Assembly (NCBI GenBank): GCA_963513935.1
Contig: OY740768.1
Location: 63,096,786-63,160,785, forward strand
Direction: 5' to 3'
From: Aphrophora alni
Taxonomy: Eukaryota; Arthropoda; Insecta; Hemiptera; Aphrophoridae
Length of the DNA stretch: 64,000 nucleotides
A model generated the notes under the pieces. That model made no database searches. It was not told where the DNA came from and worked only from the letters and a program-made list of their open reading frames with translations. Below are positions 48,463-61,308 of the stretch, piece by piece. The translations under genes and the position numbers were made by a program. Within the stretch, counting starts at the first letter, position 1. Every line of letters begins with the position of its first letter.

Positions 48463-48719
48463 ACTCTTGACTTAGTGGTGGATTGGCTGAGTCGAACAGG
48501 AAGTATGCAGAGCCTATGTTAATTTCTCCTCACACCTCCAAATCCTCAAATCTCACCTTTTTGCCACCAGATCTCTCGAACAGACCTCATTTAGCAAAAA
48601 GACACTTAGATACCTATTCACTAACATTCATGTTCTGGGCGCGTCTGATGTCGTATCGTACATCAGCCTGCCCTCAAAATCTCCCATCACCAGAACCTTA
48701 CTTATCACGCCCATAGCTC

Positions 48720-48986
48720 CTAGATCAGAGCCACATTGATGTCTTCGGCCTTGAATCTGTTGGCTAGGTTAAGACTGGCTGCCTTTTTATGTTGAAGGTA
48801 GGCCTGAACCACCTGCATCACCTTCCTTGGCCTCGCCATCCTTGGACTCTTTTCCAATGAATCTGGATGAAACTGGATCTGCCCAAGACCGAGCCTAACA
48901 TTGAGGCTTCTCTTGTTGAGCTCTTCCAGATCCTTTTCATTTAGTCCATGAACTACTGTCCTCCCCTGTGGGCCCATGGTTCTCAC
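48720..48986 (-). pseudogene. LINE ORF1 C-terminus joined in frame to ORF2 endonuclease start
   Basis: The 88-residue frame begins MRTMGPQGRTVVHGLNEKDL and includes VRLGLGQIQF, typical of the end of ORF1 in these elements. It then runs on into VVQAYLQHKKAASLNLANRF and AEDINVALI, which matches the usual start of ORF2 ('.NLQHSKAAS..L......D.ALIQEPW', beginning of the AP-type endonuclease that nicks target DNA). The ORF1 stop has evidently been lost or the reading is fused by small deletions. The frame stops at ALI, where the family continues QEPW. Confidence 0.65.
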
Positions 48987-49107
48987 ATTGATGATCCTCC
49001 AGTCTCTTGTAGAAATCTTTAGGTCATGTGGATCCTGACAAGCACCACCTCCACCTTCATCTTGTCGAATCGGGGCGGAAACCTGGTGATAACCTTGCTA
49101 CTGTTTA

Positions 49108-49702
49108 TCACCTTTTCGCGCCCACCACTTCCAGGATTTCTCCTTTACAGGGGTTGCATTTGGTGACAGTCTGCTCTAGCCAACCCTTGGTTTCTAGATT
49201 GCAGCACTGCAGCACCATAGCTTCAATGTCCAGCCTCGGCGACTCATTGAAGCCTGGTAGACATCCATCTGAAAGGGGCTTCATCTGCACGATGAGGGCA
49301 GACGAGAGATCCAGGATGTTCTCCTCAGTGAGAAGCCTCTCCGGAAAGTCCTTAGGCATCTTAGCAACCTTCATGGAGTTCAGTCTTTCTCTATATGAGA
49401 ATTCTAGCCCACTCCTAGGTCTTTTTGGTGCCTGTTTCACTCCTGAGCTTGAAGGAGTGGTGACTTCGGACCTTTGCATTTTTGCGTTCCTTTGTCAGCA
49501 ACTTCTCCCCTGCTCTTAGGAGTAGCTTTTGGGTATTCCACTCAAGTGACCGCTGCCATCTTCTCCTCTCTGCGCCGCCTCTTCTTCTCCCTGTAGAAGG
49601 CGGAGCATCTTTTGGCTGTGTTTTCAACGTGCATCCGGTTTGTCCTGGATGCCGTTTGTTTAAGATCTTCATCTGTTGCTCTTCCCTCAAAGGGTGGTAC
49701 AC
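49108..49702 (-). pseudogene. LINE ORF1 (gag-like, DUF4780-type), frameshifted
   Basis: Two overlapping minus-strand frames, 49702-49415 and 49479-49108, form one protein split by a frameshift near 49480. The first is rich in Lys/Arg and Gln, as LINE ORF1 N-termini are. The second contains KRPRSGLEFSYRERLNSMKV, ERLLTEENILDLSSALI, GCLPGF and WLEQTVTKCNPCKGEILEVV. This pattern ('L......I...L......', 'WL..TV....PW.G..L.VVDA') I associate with the DUF4780 domain of Jockey/R1-related ORF1 proteins, which bind the element's RNA. The frame ends at GAKR, earlier than expected, and the C-terminal part continues in another frame into 48986-48830. Confidence 0.7.
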
Positions 49703-50639
49703 AGTTGGTCCACTTTATGCATTATCAGACCTGTCCACACTGTCCCTTAAGGAAATGGTAGCTTGCTCCACTGGTGCTTCTACTTTCCCTTCTTTTACGT
49801 TCTTGCTGGGCTGTCCCAGTAGGACTCCCATAGGCATTTCCTCATCAAGAGGCAGGCTGAGGACCTTCTCTACTGGGTATTTCCTCTCTGATCTTGATTG
49901 GTTGTTGTCTTTTGGTTCATTTTATAGACCCATTGAGAGTTGTTGTGGGTTTTTGCTCCATCTAAGGTCCTGAGCGGCGTTCTCACCATCCTCGGTGAGG
50001 CATTTGCCTGAGACGACTCAGGCTCTCCGTAGCCCAGTCACTGCCCCTCACCTGTCTATACAGAGAACCTTCCCAGATTTGAACCATGGTGTCTGGATTG
50101 TTTCTTCTTCAATAGGCCTACTCCCAGCAACTGCACTTGCCCAACTGCGCATTCGCTTAGTGGGAACCCCTGATCTGGGATTGCCAGACCCGATCGCGGC
50201 TCACTCATGACTCCAGAGCGCAAAGTGATGTTTTGGATCCATCCCTCCATAAATAATCTTCACCTCAATCACCAGCCACCCCTTCATCAAGAGTCACCGT
50301 ATCGCCCAAGTCGGGTATACCTGGACGCCCCACTTTTCCAGCAGGGGGTGGATCCTCCTAGCCAGGCCCTTACTAGGTCCTGCACTGGTCGCGCTTCCCA
50401 ACATCACAGTGTTGGTACTTGCCTAGGACAGATAATGATGTAATGTCCTCTACCCAGGCTGCGCGGCGTCGGTACATTACCCTGCACACTCCTAGTCAAG
50501 ACTAGAAATGTGCAGTTTCCAGGTGTCACTGCATGAAAGAGTACCGTCCGACTTCGACACCCACATAATTACCTTTCATGAAATCTAAACCTTGCTGAGT
50601 GTGTCGGTTTTACAGCATCTTTTGCAGTTTACCTTAGTA

Positions 50640-51060
50640 TAAAAGTATCATCGTTACACTGTTTATAAATTCACTCGCTAGGCATTCACTGTAGTAACCC
50701 AGATAAAATAAGGCACTTATTCCAAAAATGTGTCTTTGTTAATTTGGTTTTGGGACGATTCTAGATAAACTGGACTTTTTCTGCAAAATCCAGGCGACAA
50801 GTTCTTCCAATCATAAATTAATTCACTCATGTCTATGTTAGTAATTTTTCTTGCTTATGGTACTGTTAATAATAACTTGTGTTAATTCTTGTTTAAATAA
50901 ATCCTGTCCTGTATTTTTCAACTTTATTGAATATCCAAATTCGCGATCACAAACTAGTAAACTATCCCCACTAATGGGGGAAAATGTCACTAAATTCTTG
51001 GAACGTTTCGTATCGGGTAAAGACATGAAAATGTTTTATAAGGTATAGTTTTTGTTCTAC
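50640..51060 (-). pseudogene. Second DUF7869-like transposon-protein relic
   Basis: The minus-strand frame at 51026-50838 contains FSPISGDSLLVCDREFG, which resembles the 'FP(V/I).GHS...CDR.FG' block of the same kind of transposon-derived protein as the relic at 12-14 kb. The histidine is replaced (GDS for GHS). Upstream HVFTRYETFQEF in another frame and downstream DWKNLSPGFCRKSPVYLESS fit the flanking segments loosely. It lies at the 5' edge of the Jockey-like LINE, so the LINE may have inserted into or beside it. A plus-strand frame over the same bases (50851-51048) is a shadow. Confidence 0.4.
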
Positions 51061-51069
51061 CCATTTCTG

Positions 51070-52740
51070 TTATCGGGGGGGGGGAGGTAATGTGTCAAGG
51101 TATGCTGTGGGAACAACTGATGAAAAATAATTTTTAAGCAAAAAACAAGTTTAGTTTCATCTAATACTTTTTTGGCTTAACAGTAATGGTAAATATAAAT
51201 AGTAGCAGTCTTATGTTTTTTGTTCTAACTAAAGAATATATTTAAAGTACACTGCCTGAGGTAACTTAATTAGTGTACAGCCACATTATGAAGACTGACA
51301 TTTTTCATGAAAACCATTGATATTACCAAAATTAGAGTGTTTTTCTTTTCTTTAGGATCTAATTCATCTTGTTTCAAGAGAGAGTAAAATTTTTTTTTGA
51401 ACGTCTAACATGATTTGATAATTCTGTAAAAGCTGCTCAATTAGCAACTTTACCTAAACGACGACCTAAAATTAATTATTAATTCCTCATATTGACACCA
51501 ACGTTTAACTTGTGGCTGCCCGGATCGTATATATCTTTTGATATATATTTATAGTTAATCAAATTTCGCTCAAGTTGTAGTCTCGATGAATTCAAACAAA
51601 ACTTATTTCTTGCCATTTTTCTAAAAATTACCATGATTTATTGGTACAACTTTTCTGTTTTGTTAAAAACTTTACATTTTATGAATGTTAAGGTTTCTAA
51701 CATATATTATAGCTTTAGTATAACTGTCGTTATCACTTATGACTTGCATGCATAATCTATTTGTGAACCACTAAACACTAATTTTAATTTTGTTAAATTG
51801 CCCAAAACATTTAAAAACTCTGGAAAATATTTTTCAAACTGGGTTACCGATGACTGTTCTATACACTGTTTTCTCCCACAAAAAGTACAGGTTGATATTT
51901 TCGTATCTTTTTTCCACTCTTTTCAATATCATTTTAGATTGTTCGTTTCCATTTTAGTTATAAATATTTACTGGCAAACATTTATTTTATTATTTATTTT
52001 TAACTTTAGTAATCACAGATTTAATTTCTCTGGGATTTTGAATTTTGTATGATGGAAGTTGCTGAATATATTTAGTAACCTACATGAACCTTATAAATTC
52101 ATAGTCTTTTAACAAAAATACATTGATTTATTGCTGTTAGAATCGAAGAACTGTTAATTACAAAACTATTTTCAGCCATAACAAAAATGTCGACAAAACA
52201 AATCCAATAAAAAAATTCAAAATGAATTAACATCTATCTTGGACACATTTATTGGTACTTTAAATTAAATATTGACTATGGTTGTAAGAAGTTATGACTT
52301 TAACTATAATGATTCACGTGTGGTAATTTTTATTTCAACTTATAGTATAAACCTAAAAAATACGCAATATTCAGCTGATTCTAATGTAAAATGCTACTGT
52401 TATTTATTTATCCACTCATTTCCCTTGGTAAAAATACACACACGTTAATACATTGTCATATGTACAAAATGACAAACGTCAGAAATGTTCTAACTCAAAG
52501 GATAAATTAAATTAAACTTTAATGTGATTATTATGTAATTATAACTAAATCACGTAAACATCTTCTTAAATTACGTGTAAGTAAATAAACATCGTTGGAT
52601 ATTAATGAGTCAGCGGTAAAGTAGTAGTCAAACTTAGTTGTTCATAATAATAAGTTAAATAATTTACAATATTTTAAACTTCTAAATTATTTATTGAATT
52701 GTATATGTTCCTGTTTTACAAATATATAACAGAGATGGTA
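51070..52740. other. AT-rich stretch, no supported gene
   Basis: Contains a short G-run at about 51075-51086. The 84-codon plus-strand frame at 51798-52052 is dominated by Phe, Ile and Asn, as expected of chance frames in AT-rich DNA. Confidence 0.5.
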
Positions 52741-52744
52741 ATGC

Positions 52745-52950
52745 ATAAAACCTGTGAGATACTCTGGCAATAATTAATCTTTGCTTGACAACTCAGACAT
52801 GTATAAATAACGCTGGCCTCTCTTGTACTGTCGCCTAGCAGCAAGTCTTAATTTAATTTAGTTTAGTTTACGTGATTCAAAATTCAGTCAGGTTCTCAAA
52901 TTTATAGAATCGTTATTGTATTAAGTAGCTTGTAGAAGATTTCACTGTTT
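52745..52950 (+). repeat. Array island A, copy 5 (TATA island)
   Basis: Very close to copies 1 and 3 from the TATA region on. Landmarks are ATACTCTGGCAATAATTAAT, CTTTGCTTGACAACTCAGAC, ATGTATAAATAACGC, TGGCCTCTCTTGTACTGTCG and CCTAGCAGCAAGTCTTAATT. The upstream GAATCGCAAACG block is deleted. Confidence 0.9.
52802..52809 (+). promoter_or_regulatory. TATA box of island A5
   Basis: TATAAATA followed by ACGCTGGCCTCTCTTGTACT, nearly the same as in A1. Expected start site around 52830-52840 by spacing alone. Confidence 0.55.
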
Positions 52951-53429
52951 GCTTTATTTAATATACGACATAAATTAATGTAAATGTTTGTAATTTTTTT
53001 AGCCACACTACAATTAACTGTAAGAATTACAAAATATAAAATTAATCTTTGATCGCATCCTTAAGACTATATCTAACATTCATTACATTTCTCTAGAATA
53101 AATAATTTATAAATGAGGTTTGTTATGTCGTATTGAGTGTTTATTTTTCACATTGTAGCAAAATTTTGTAAAAGTCGTATATATTTACATTAATATGATT
53201 ATCAATAGACTACCAGTTTCCCTTATTATTTTTTATTGATTGTTCCGGGAATGGAATTTATAGCCATATCGAGCATTTAAAAATTTTTTTATTAACATTA
53301 ATAAAATCATAATATTGATCTAGTATAATCTTATTTTAAACACGTGTAAACAAATTAGACATGTTTATTAATTATTTTTAAATGGTTAAACTTTATATAA
53401 TTCATGCCAAGTACTAAGACAAATTAGTA

Positions 53430-53591
53430 CAATTTAAGCTAGAGTTTGGTCAGGCTTTCGACCTATAAACTATATAGATCATACGAGAATGTCCAAGATG
53501 ACATCTTAGATTAAACAGAATTCTTGCATAGATTTAAAACTTAATTTTCTTCTTGGCATAGTACTACACCCAAGTTTCACATATATCTATG

Positions 53592-53595
<4 letters not shown>
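53430..53595 (+). repeat. Possible array island H, copy 6
   Basis: CTAGAGTTTGGTCAG, TTAAAACTTAATTTTC and ACTACACCCAAGTTTCAC resemble 4225-4430. Identity is low. Confidence 0.35.

Positions 53596-53652
<57 letters not shown>
53596..53652. repeat. (TA)n microsatellite
   Basis: About 28 TA repeats. Confidence 0.95.
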
Positions 53653-53653
<1 letters not shown>

Positions 53654-53730
53654 CCATAATTTATTGATTGCTATCTCATTAAAATCATGGTCAACCAGTA
53701 CAACTGTCATTAAATAATAAATAACTTTTG

Positions 53731-54638
<908 letters not shown>

Positions 54639-55324
54639 GACAATATTATATTTCTAAACACTACTTCAGAAATTAAGAGTGTGACGTCTCCAGGTAAAAA
54701 ATGTCCTTATTTTGTATGTGGGTAACCTTTTTAATGCGCCATTATTGTACTAAATCCTATTTAATTTAACAGTAAAATTTTGACTATATTCCCAATTGAT
54801 AAAGTTTGTATTTTTTAAGTTTTAAAAAAGCATATTACCTGTAAGATTACGTTAAAAGCAATAATGTAACAACAAAAGGAGAATTTAAAGATCAACTTAA
54901 AGGTAGGCTTAGAAGTTTGATCATAATATTTCAACCTTATTGCACTTTACAACACAAGTCTAGAAACTTGGAGTACTTATGAATAGTTATGCCGTAAAGT
55001 TCTAAATTGTTGTTTTAGAACTATCAAAAGTTTGGTCGTATTAGGCCGATTGATGTGAATAAGAAAAACCTTCTTACAAATTTGTATAACAATAATTTTA
55101 ATAAAAGATTAAAATATAATTTCGACAATTTTTTTTTCAATTTGACGAAAAAATATTAGGTCATCATCTTTAAAAAAAGAAAAGAAGTATAGAATATAAA
55201 ATAAAGACACCCTAACCATCAAATACTGAAATAGTACCAAGGTGGGAAAAGAGTTGGTAAAGGGAGACTCTTATTAGAAATATTAAAGTACTAGCTTACT
55301 TGATAAAAGTTGTTATATTTGACA

Positions 55325-55327
<3 letters not shown>

Positions 55328-55382
<55 letters not shown>

Positions 55383-55384
55383 TA

Positions 55385-55420
<36 letters not shown>
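55328..55420. repeat. Compound (TA)n-(GA)n microsatellite
   Basis: (TA)n at about 55328-55381, then (GA)n at about 55389-55420. The same pairing of TA and GA runs occurs around the minisatellite at 53.6-53.9 kb. Confidence 0.95.
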
Positions 55421-55422
<2 letters not shown>

Positions 55423-55974
55423 TGTTAAAAATTATTCATAACACAAAACAGGTACTTCAGTAAAGTACTGCAGATCATTTTTAATAAAATATGTTGTTCC
55501 TTTTTAGATTAAATATCAGTTGTATATATTTGTGTACAATTAATTATGACTTTTTTTATAATCAATCGTACCTTTAGTTTATAAACAATTGTATTAATTT
55601 GTTTATAATAAATTTTTATTTTTTGGTTTATAATTAATTGTACTTATTTTGTTTATAACCAGTTTTAGTCATTGGCTTATGGTCGAACTTATTTTTTTAC
55701 TTGATCAATTGTTTCAACGTAAAATTATTGTTTGGTTTTTAGTTTAATGATTTCTTTTTACGTATTTACTTCGTAGAAAAGTATTTCCCTAACAGAATTT
55801 CTGAATCAATAAGGGTAGTTGTTCTAAAAGTACTAAAATGAATTATGATAAAGAATGTTAATTTTTTTTAAATTAACGAAATATATTACATTTTACCACT
55901 TCTGAAAAGAAAAGATAATGGAGAGATACAAAGCATTGTATTATCACAGAAATATAAATATTAACTCTTGCCTT

Positions 55975-56225
55975 TAATTGAACACTTGAGTAACAATAAA
56001 GCCAATATTTTTCAAGTGTTCATTTGGATGTTGATTGTATTCTGAACTATTGAGACGTGGAAATTGAAACTTGAATCGAATATCCTGCAACTCTTGAGCA
56101 ACGCTTTGAGATGGAACTATTGACCTCACTCGAGTCTCAGCAAAAAAAAACAACTTTAAATGAGAACATAATTAATTTTGTGTTTAAACAAGTTATACTC
56201 TTCAATCACAGGCCTATATTATTTT
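55975..56225 (+). repeat. Array island C, copy 6
   Basis: Carries CAATAAAGCCAATATTTTTC, AAGTGTTCATTTGGATGTTG, CTATTGAGACGTGGAAATTG, AAACTTGAATCGAATATCCT, CTCTTGAGCAACGCTTTGAG, CACTCGAGTCTCAGCAAAAA and AGTTATACTCTTCAATCACA. It is close to copy 5. Confidence 0.9.
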
Positions 56226-56693
56226 AAAATATAACCTTTATATTAAGATTTAGCACACATCTCCAGAATCCTTTCTTCTATTTTTCTTATATCAAGAAAT
56301 ACCGTACAATTGTATTTATAAAATTTTTACTAGTGAGGGAGTATGCAGATATTCGTTTATTTTGCAACTTGAGTCATTTAAAAATATACAAAAAATTATG
56401 AGACGCGAAAGACGTTAATATTTAAAAATAAAATGTATTGTTTTTTTTCAATAAATTGTTATCTACAGCTTCGAGATCGGTTTTATTTATGTTTTCCTAT
56501 AGTTACATACTTACTTACATACTTAGAGAAACATTTCTTGAATTAAAAAAGAGAATGGAAAAAAACGTAAATTATTGTATTAAATGTACAATACAGAGCT
56601 ATTATACACAGAGATAAGATCATGTACAGAGCTAACATGTTTTATCATTTTCATATCAGTATTGACTATAAAAAATAATACGTAATTATTAAC

Positions 56694-56702
56694 ACCCCCC
56701 CC

Positions 56703-56742
<40 letters not shown>
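56694..56742. repeat. Compound C-run, (CA)n, (TA)n microsatellite
   Basis: About 10 C, then about 10 CA, then about 10 TA repeats. It lies about 110 bases upstream of the TIR element. Confidence 0.95.
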
Positions 56743-56850
56743 ATAAAGACATATTACAAAAACCTCTGTATGTGCGTGATTGAAAGCTAGTCATAAAAGT
56801 AGCCTTGGCAAAATTAAAAAAAAAATGGGTGTGCGTCGGACCACACGGTG

Positions 56851-57941
56851 GAAGTTATACTTCTTTGGCCATTCTGTCAGCTGTGACAATAAAAACAAGA
56901 GTCCCAATGAAATCCAAAACCTTGGATTATTGTACTTGGAGTAAGATCCAAGAAAAAGAGTAGAATTCAAGAAGAAAATTTCATTTTTATTCTTCTCTTT
57001 TCCTAGAATCAGTCTTCTTTTTGTCGCAAAACCTTGTTTTCCCCTGGAAATATCCTAACCAATCTCAGATTCTACACGCATAAGAACTTTGTTTTTCTAA
57101 AATACACTTCATATTTCCCGGATCTGATGCTAGAAAGCTAAGCCTCAAAAGGAGCCCATACAATCCCATGCACCCTAATTCTCCCGGACCCATTTTTGAA
57201 AACAAACTAATCATTGAACCGTTTTTATTCTCAATTTGAAGTTGAAACATGATTGAATCGAAACGGGGCATTTTTTATAAAAGAAGAAGTACTCACTGTT
57301 TTGCTTTATAGAAACTGTGGATAGTTTTTTCTTTGTTTTCTTTGTTTACGGAACACCACGTGCACATGCGGAGCAAGAATCTCGTGATTGGAACAGATTT
57401 GTTGATAAGAAAAATATGATTTCCTCAATCAATATGGACAACAAATCATTGAAACGCCATCAATACTTCACCAAACTAATTTAAAATATATCAAAATATT
57501 ATTCAAAAACACCAAAAACACAGACATAAATCAAAACTCAAACTATCAAAACACTGAGGCACATGAAACATCAACGAATATAAGAAACCTACTGATGCTA
57601 TCCGGCAACCACAATCATATACACAGGTCTGGACATGGGCAGTGGAGGGGGTAAATCTTATTGAAGCCGGGATTAGTAAAATGTAATCTACAAATGTAAT
57701 TAAAAGTGAAAGATAGATTCTAACTTACTGTACTGAGCCCCTTCAAAGAGTAGCGACGTTTCAAAATGCAACCCGCATAACCCAATAGACTTTCCGTATC
57801 CCGTATCAACCATAGTGAGTTAGAAAAGCATATAAATAATCGATAGTTCTTAAAAATTTGTTCTTACTTTTCAGCGTGACGCGGTTTCTCGACCAACATC
57901 CCATCCCAAAGTGTCTAACGGGCGCAAAGAAGTATAACTTC
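56851..57941. mobile_element. Putative ~1.1 kb non-autonomous DNA transposon with terminal inverted repeats
   Basis: GAAGTTATACTTCTTTG (56851-56867) is exactly the reverse complement of CAAAGAAGTATAACTTC (57925-57941). The 1.1 kb between them is richer in GC than the flanks and has no transposase frame; the 68-codon minus-strand frame at 57065-57271 has no family signature. It separates island C from D by more than in other units, as an insertion would. The 17 bases of terminal repeat contain an inner near-palindrome (AGTATAACTT/AAGTTATACT). I could not identify a target-site duplication, so exact ends and superfamily are open. Confidence 0.55.
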
Positions 57942-58020
57942 AAAAAGAAACTATATTTTTTCTTGAACAACAAATAAATTAAATACTAGTTTGTGTTTTG
58001 TGAGCATTTGAAAACACTAC

Positions 58021-58250
58021 TTATAGTATAATGTTTGAAAGCAAGCGACAGTTAATAATATATGTGATGTTGAAACTGATAGTGTATTTCTGTGAATGAC
58101 AAGATGTTGGCAACCTACCTTAAACCAAGTGGCGATTGATCTGGATTCACACTTTGACAGTACAGATTTGAGCTTCAGTTATTTTTACATCTTCTAGACT
58201 GATTAATTTAGTGGAGATGTTGTTTTATTATAACTAACCGTATCTGTATT
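58021..58250 (+). repeat. Array island D, copy 6
   Basis: Carries TATAGTATAATGTTTGAAAG, TATGTGATGTTGAAACTGAT, TTTCTGTGAATGACAAGATG, TTGGCAACCTACCTTAAACC and GGCGATTGATCTGGATTCAC. It is close to copy 1. Confidence 0.9.
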
Positions 58251-58259
58251 TAATGAGAT

Positions 58260-59177
58260 TCTTTTAAGATCAGGTACTTCCATTTCTAATCTCTGAAACA
58301 ACGAAAGACAATTTCATAAATATCCCTCTTGGTTTAGTAATGTTTGTTTACCATTATTGTTTTACTACATTACATCTTTCGTATAAATTACTATCGCTGA
58401 TTTATGTCCCACCAAAATGGTCACCTAAATAATTGGCGTATTTTCATATCTAAACGAACTGTGTATTAAAAAAAATTAAATCTATAAATAGGCTGTAGTA
58501 AATTGTATTTCATGTTCCAAATGGAATGGTCATGTTTTTAGAATGATTAGTAGAACATAATACAAGATTTTATTATTATCATTACTTATAATTCATTATT
58601 ACCATTTATCATTCTATTCAATATAAATTGTATAATTTAATATAATGATCTAACTTGGTAGTTTTGACTATTGTGTTCTTTAATTAAAGTAATATTCATA
58701 GAGGAATAATCAGGAAAATTAAAGTTATAATTTTATTATGCATTATCAAGTGATTTACGACATAACTTCGGCCCGTGGTCATGTCGTTGACGCTTACGTC
58801 TAGAGCGACTACAAAAATTAAGTTAGAAATAATAAATTTGTTACAGGGGACGATAGTATGTTCAATTAGAACCCTATTCGGAATTCAGAAAATTTAATTG
58901 AAACTGTTAAAAATGCGGCCATTTAACAGTTTTTTGTTTATGTGTGTTATTTAAATTATAACACACTAAATTAGATAACAATTTGCAGGGTTCAATTCTA
59001 GATCAAATGGTACAATCCTACATCACTACGATCACAAATAGTCATTGTCGAAAATGTAAATTATAACCTAGACGTCCCAAGATAATGGGTTATTCGTATA
59101 GTTACAATATCCGCCAGAAGCACTGATAAAACGAAGCCAGTGGATACTTATTTATAAGTATATGTATAAGTGGATAC

Positions 59178-59221
<44 letters not shown>

Positions 59222-60040
59222 TAAATAAGTAATGATATACACAATTGCGAAGTTCATATAAGCTGTAATAACTGTAATCAAACTCACCCTACTAGATGAG
59301 ACCTCCTGATATAGCAATGCAATTTCACATTTCCCTTAAGTTCCAAGAAACCAACTATTGGGGATTATATTTATAATGATGATAATAATTGTATATTTTA
59401 AGTTCTTGTACTCTAAAAATCTTGTTTACCTCATCATTATCCTTTTAGCGCGTTTCGACACTTCGTTGTGCCATTTAGAGTTATCTTATCCATCTTTTTT
59501 AGATGCCGTTACACTTCAAAATAATACATACTTTTTTTGTGATTTACTTTATAATCACACTTACAGAAACACGAATTAAACTCTTACTAAAATTTATAAG
59601 TAAAAAACACTCTTTATGTTCTATGTTCTTCTGTTTAAATGTTATATCATACGACTGGCTTATCTCATTCAGTTGAAAGTTCGTTGTGGAGTATTGGGCC
59701 TTTTCTTAATCATCTGTTGACATTATTTTATTATATATTTCAATTGAGCTTAACTTGAGTTTGTCTTTTAATATTAGGTCTGGTCTTGATTTTGTGCTTT
59801 GTATATCTCGTATTGTTCGAGAGTGTATATTAGAACTTTTAGTATTACGGTGTGTAGTGGGATGGGTAAATAAAATGATGGTGTGCATCAACTTGTTTTT
59901 AATTTAAGCGAACAATAATTTTATTCAGTTTAATATAAAATAGTAACTATAGATTTTCACTTTATGTAAAATATATAGAGACAATTATTCCCTAATCGTA
60001 AAATGCTTAGTTAGCTGTACATTTAGATACACTCAAACTG
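58260..60040. other. Spacer between islands D and E, no gene seen
   Basis: AT-rich with a (TA)n tract at 59178-59218. Frames at 59102-59317, 59358-59579 and 59706-59891 are short and without family signature. The first includes the Tyr-Ile run from the microsatellite. Confidence 0.5.
59178..59218. repeat. (TA)n microsatellite
   Basis: About 20 TA repeats. Confidence 0.95.
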
Positions 60041-60044
60041 TTGT

Positions 60045-60375
60045 TGGTAAATAATGCGCAAGAAAATGTATACTAAGATTATGTGTAAAATATAAAGTCA
60101 GGGGTTAACGGAAAGTGTCAAGTGATTGAGCTCATCTCACGTACCTCAAGTTTCTATAAAGCTACTCTTTACACCGCGACCTGTTAAGATATTTCACAAT
60201 AATAAGTTCTCTAAATATATGGCAAAACTGTGTGATTTCGAGGCTCTGGAGAATTCTTACAGATATATTCTTCTCTTCCATGTCTCTTGCATATAAAACA
60301 AAACACAAACACATTTATACCCAAATGAAATACTTTCGTTTTAAAACTGTAAGGTTTCAATCTTTAGGATAAAGC
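60045..60375 (+). repeat. Array island E, copy 6
   Basis: Carries ATAATGCGCAAGAAAATGTA, GAAAGTGTCAAGTGATTGAG, CTCATCTCACGTACCTCAAG, GCGACCTGTTAAGATATTTC and CTCTGGAGAATTCTTACAGA. Confidence 0.9.
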
Positions 60376-60392
60376 GTAGCGTCTTGAAAGTG

Positions 60393-60440
60393 TGTATGTG
60401 TGTGTCTGTCTGTGTGTGTGTGTGGGGGGGGGGGGTGTTT
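60393..60440. repeat. (TG)n tract with a G-run
   Basis: TG-rich run followed by about 13 G residues at 60424-60436. Confidence 0.9.
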
Positions 60441-61271
60441 GTTTCGTATCTTCGCAGGCTCTACTCGTTAAGTAAGTTTCAAGAATAATAATTTAGACAT
60501 ATATATGAAAGAGCAAAAAAGTAGTATATGTTTTTCATACTTGGTTTAAGTACTATTTCAAGTAGCATTTAAACAAATACTTTAAGTAGTTTAAAAAAAT
60601 ATTATTATATGATAATACAGTTAAACGTAAAGTTATCATACAATTGCATAAGTCGTAAAAATGTCGGACTTTATTAAGTTTATAAAAATTAAATGCTGTC
60701 ATCTTGCACTCCTATATATAACTAAACTGAAGAGACGCGAATACCAGTCTCATAAATACGTTACTGTCTTAACTATTTATCAATTATTCTAAACGTAATG
60801 TCAAGTTGTATTTGATAATTTCGAATTAGCCAGCTTTTTGTTTTATGAACAATGTCTCTTATAATTTATTATACATAAGTATGTGTAATAAATAAGTAAT
60901 AACAAACACATTGAGTTGTACTTTTAATTTCGCTAGATCTGTTATAGCTTCCCGGTAACCATACCAAACTTCTATTTTGAATCCGAAACCGATGATTTTA
61001 ATCATTTTTTTGCAAATTTGTGGAAAATAGGATTCCTTCATAACCCCATAGTTTTCAAATTATCCGCTTAAACTGTTATTGTTGAAATAGATATACTCGC
61101 AATTCTTATTACCATAACTTGACCATATTCTTAAGAGATTTTAACTAAAAAGTATGCTGTTAAAATTTTATTTCAATATGGCAATGTTTTCAACAATTAA
61201 TGCATGACAATTATGTCACAAATAAGCAGGTAGTCCAACAAATATAGTTGTAAAAAGAGATGAAAACAAAA

Positions 61272-61275
<4 letters not shown>

Positions 61276-61306
<31 letters not shown>
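61276..61306. repeat. (TA)n microsatellite
   Basis: About 15 TA repeats. Confidence 0.95.

Positions 61307-61308
<2 letters not shown>

Larger units (their letters stand above)
48055..50600 (-). mobile_element. Jockey-like non-LTR retrotransposon, 5' half kept, reverse transcriptase missing
   Basis: A block that is strikingly GC-richer than everything around it. Reading the minus strand from 50.6 kb down: a 5' region with short frames, a gag-like ORF1 (about 49.70-48.83 kb), then an endonuclease-type ORF2 start (about 48.83-48.06 kb). The element stops abruptly near 48055, just after the end of the endonuclease, at frames giving VRWWNKELSKMKREVRTLF, a segment typical between endonuclease and reverse transcriptase. 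No reverse transcriptase, 3' UTR or poly(A) follows. Stops and frameshifts occur throughout, so it is inactive. The exact 5' end is not certain (about 50.5-50.6 kb). Confidence 0.8.

Noticed and set aside
49028..49973. Two 163-codon plus-strand frames
   Set aside because: They lie antisense to the ORF1 region of the Jockey-like LINE, whose minus-strand frames show the recognisable family pattern. These are shadows in GC-richer DNA.
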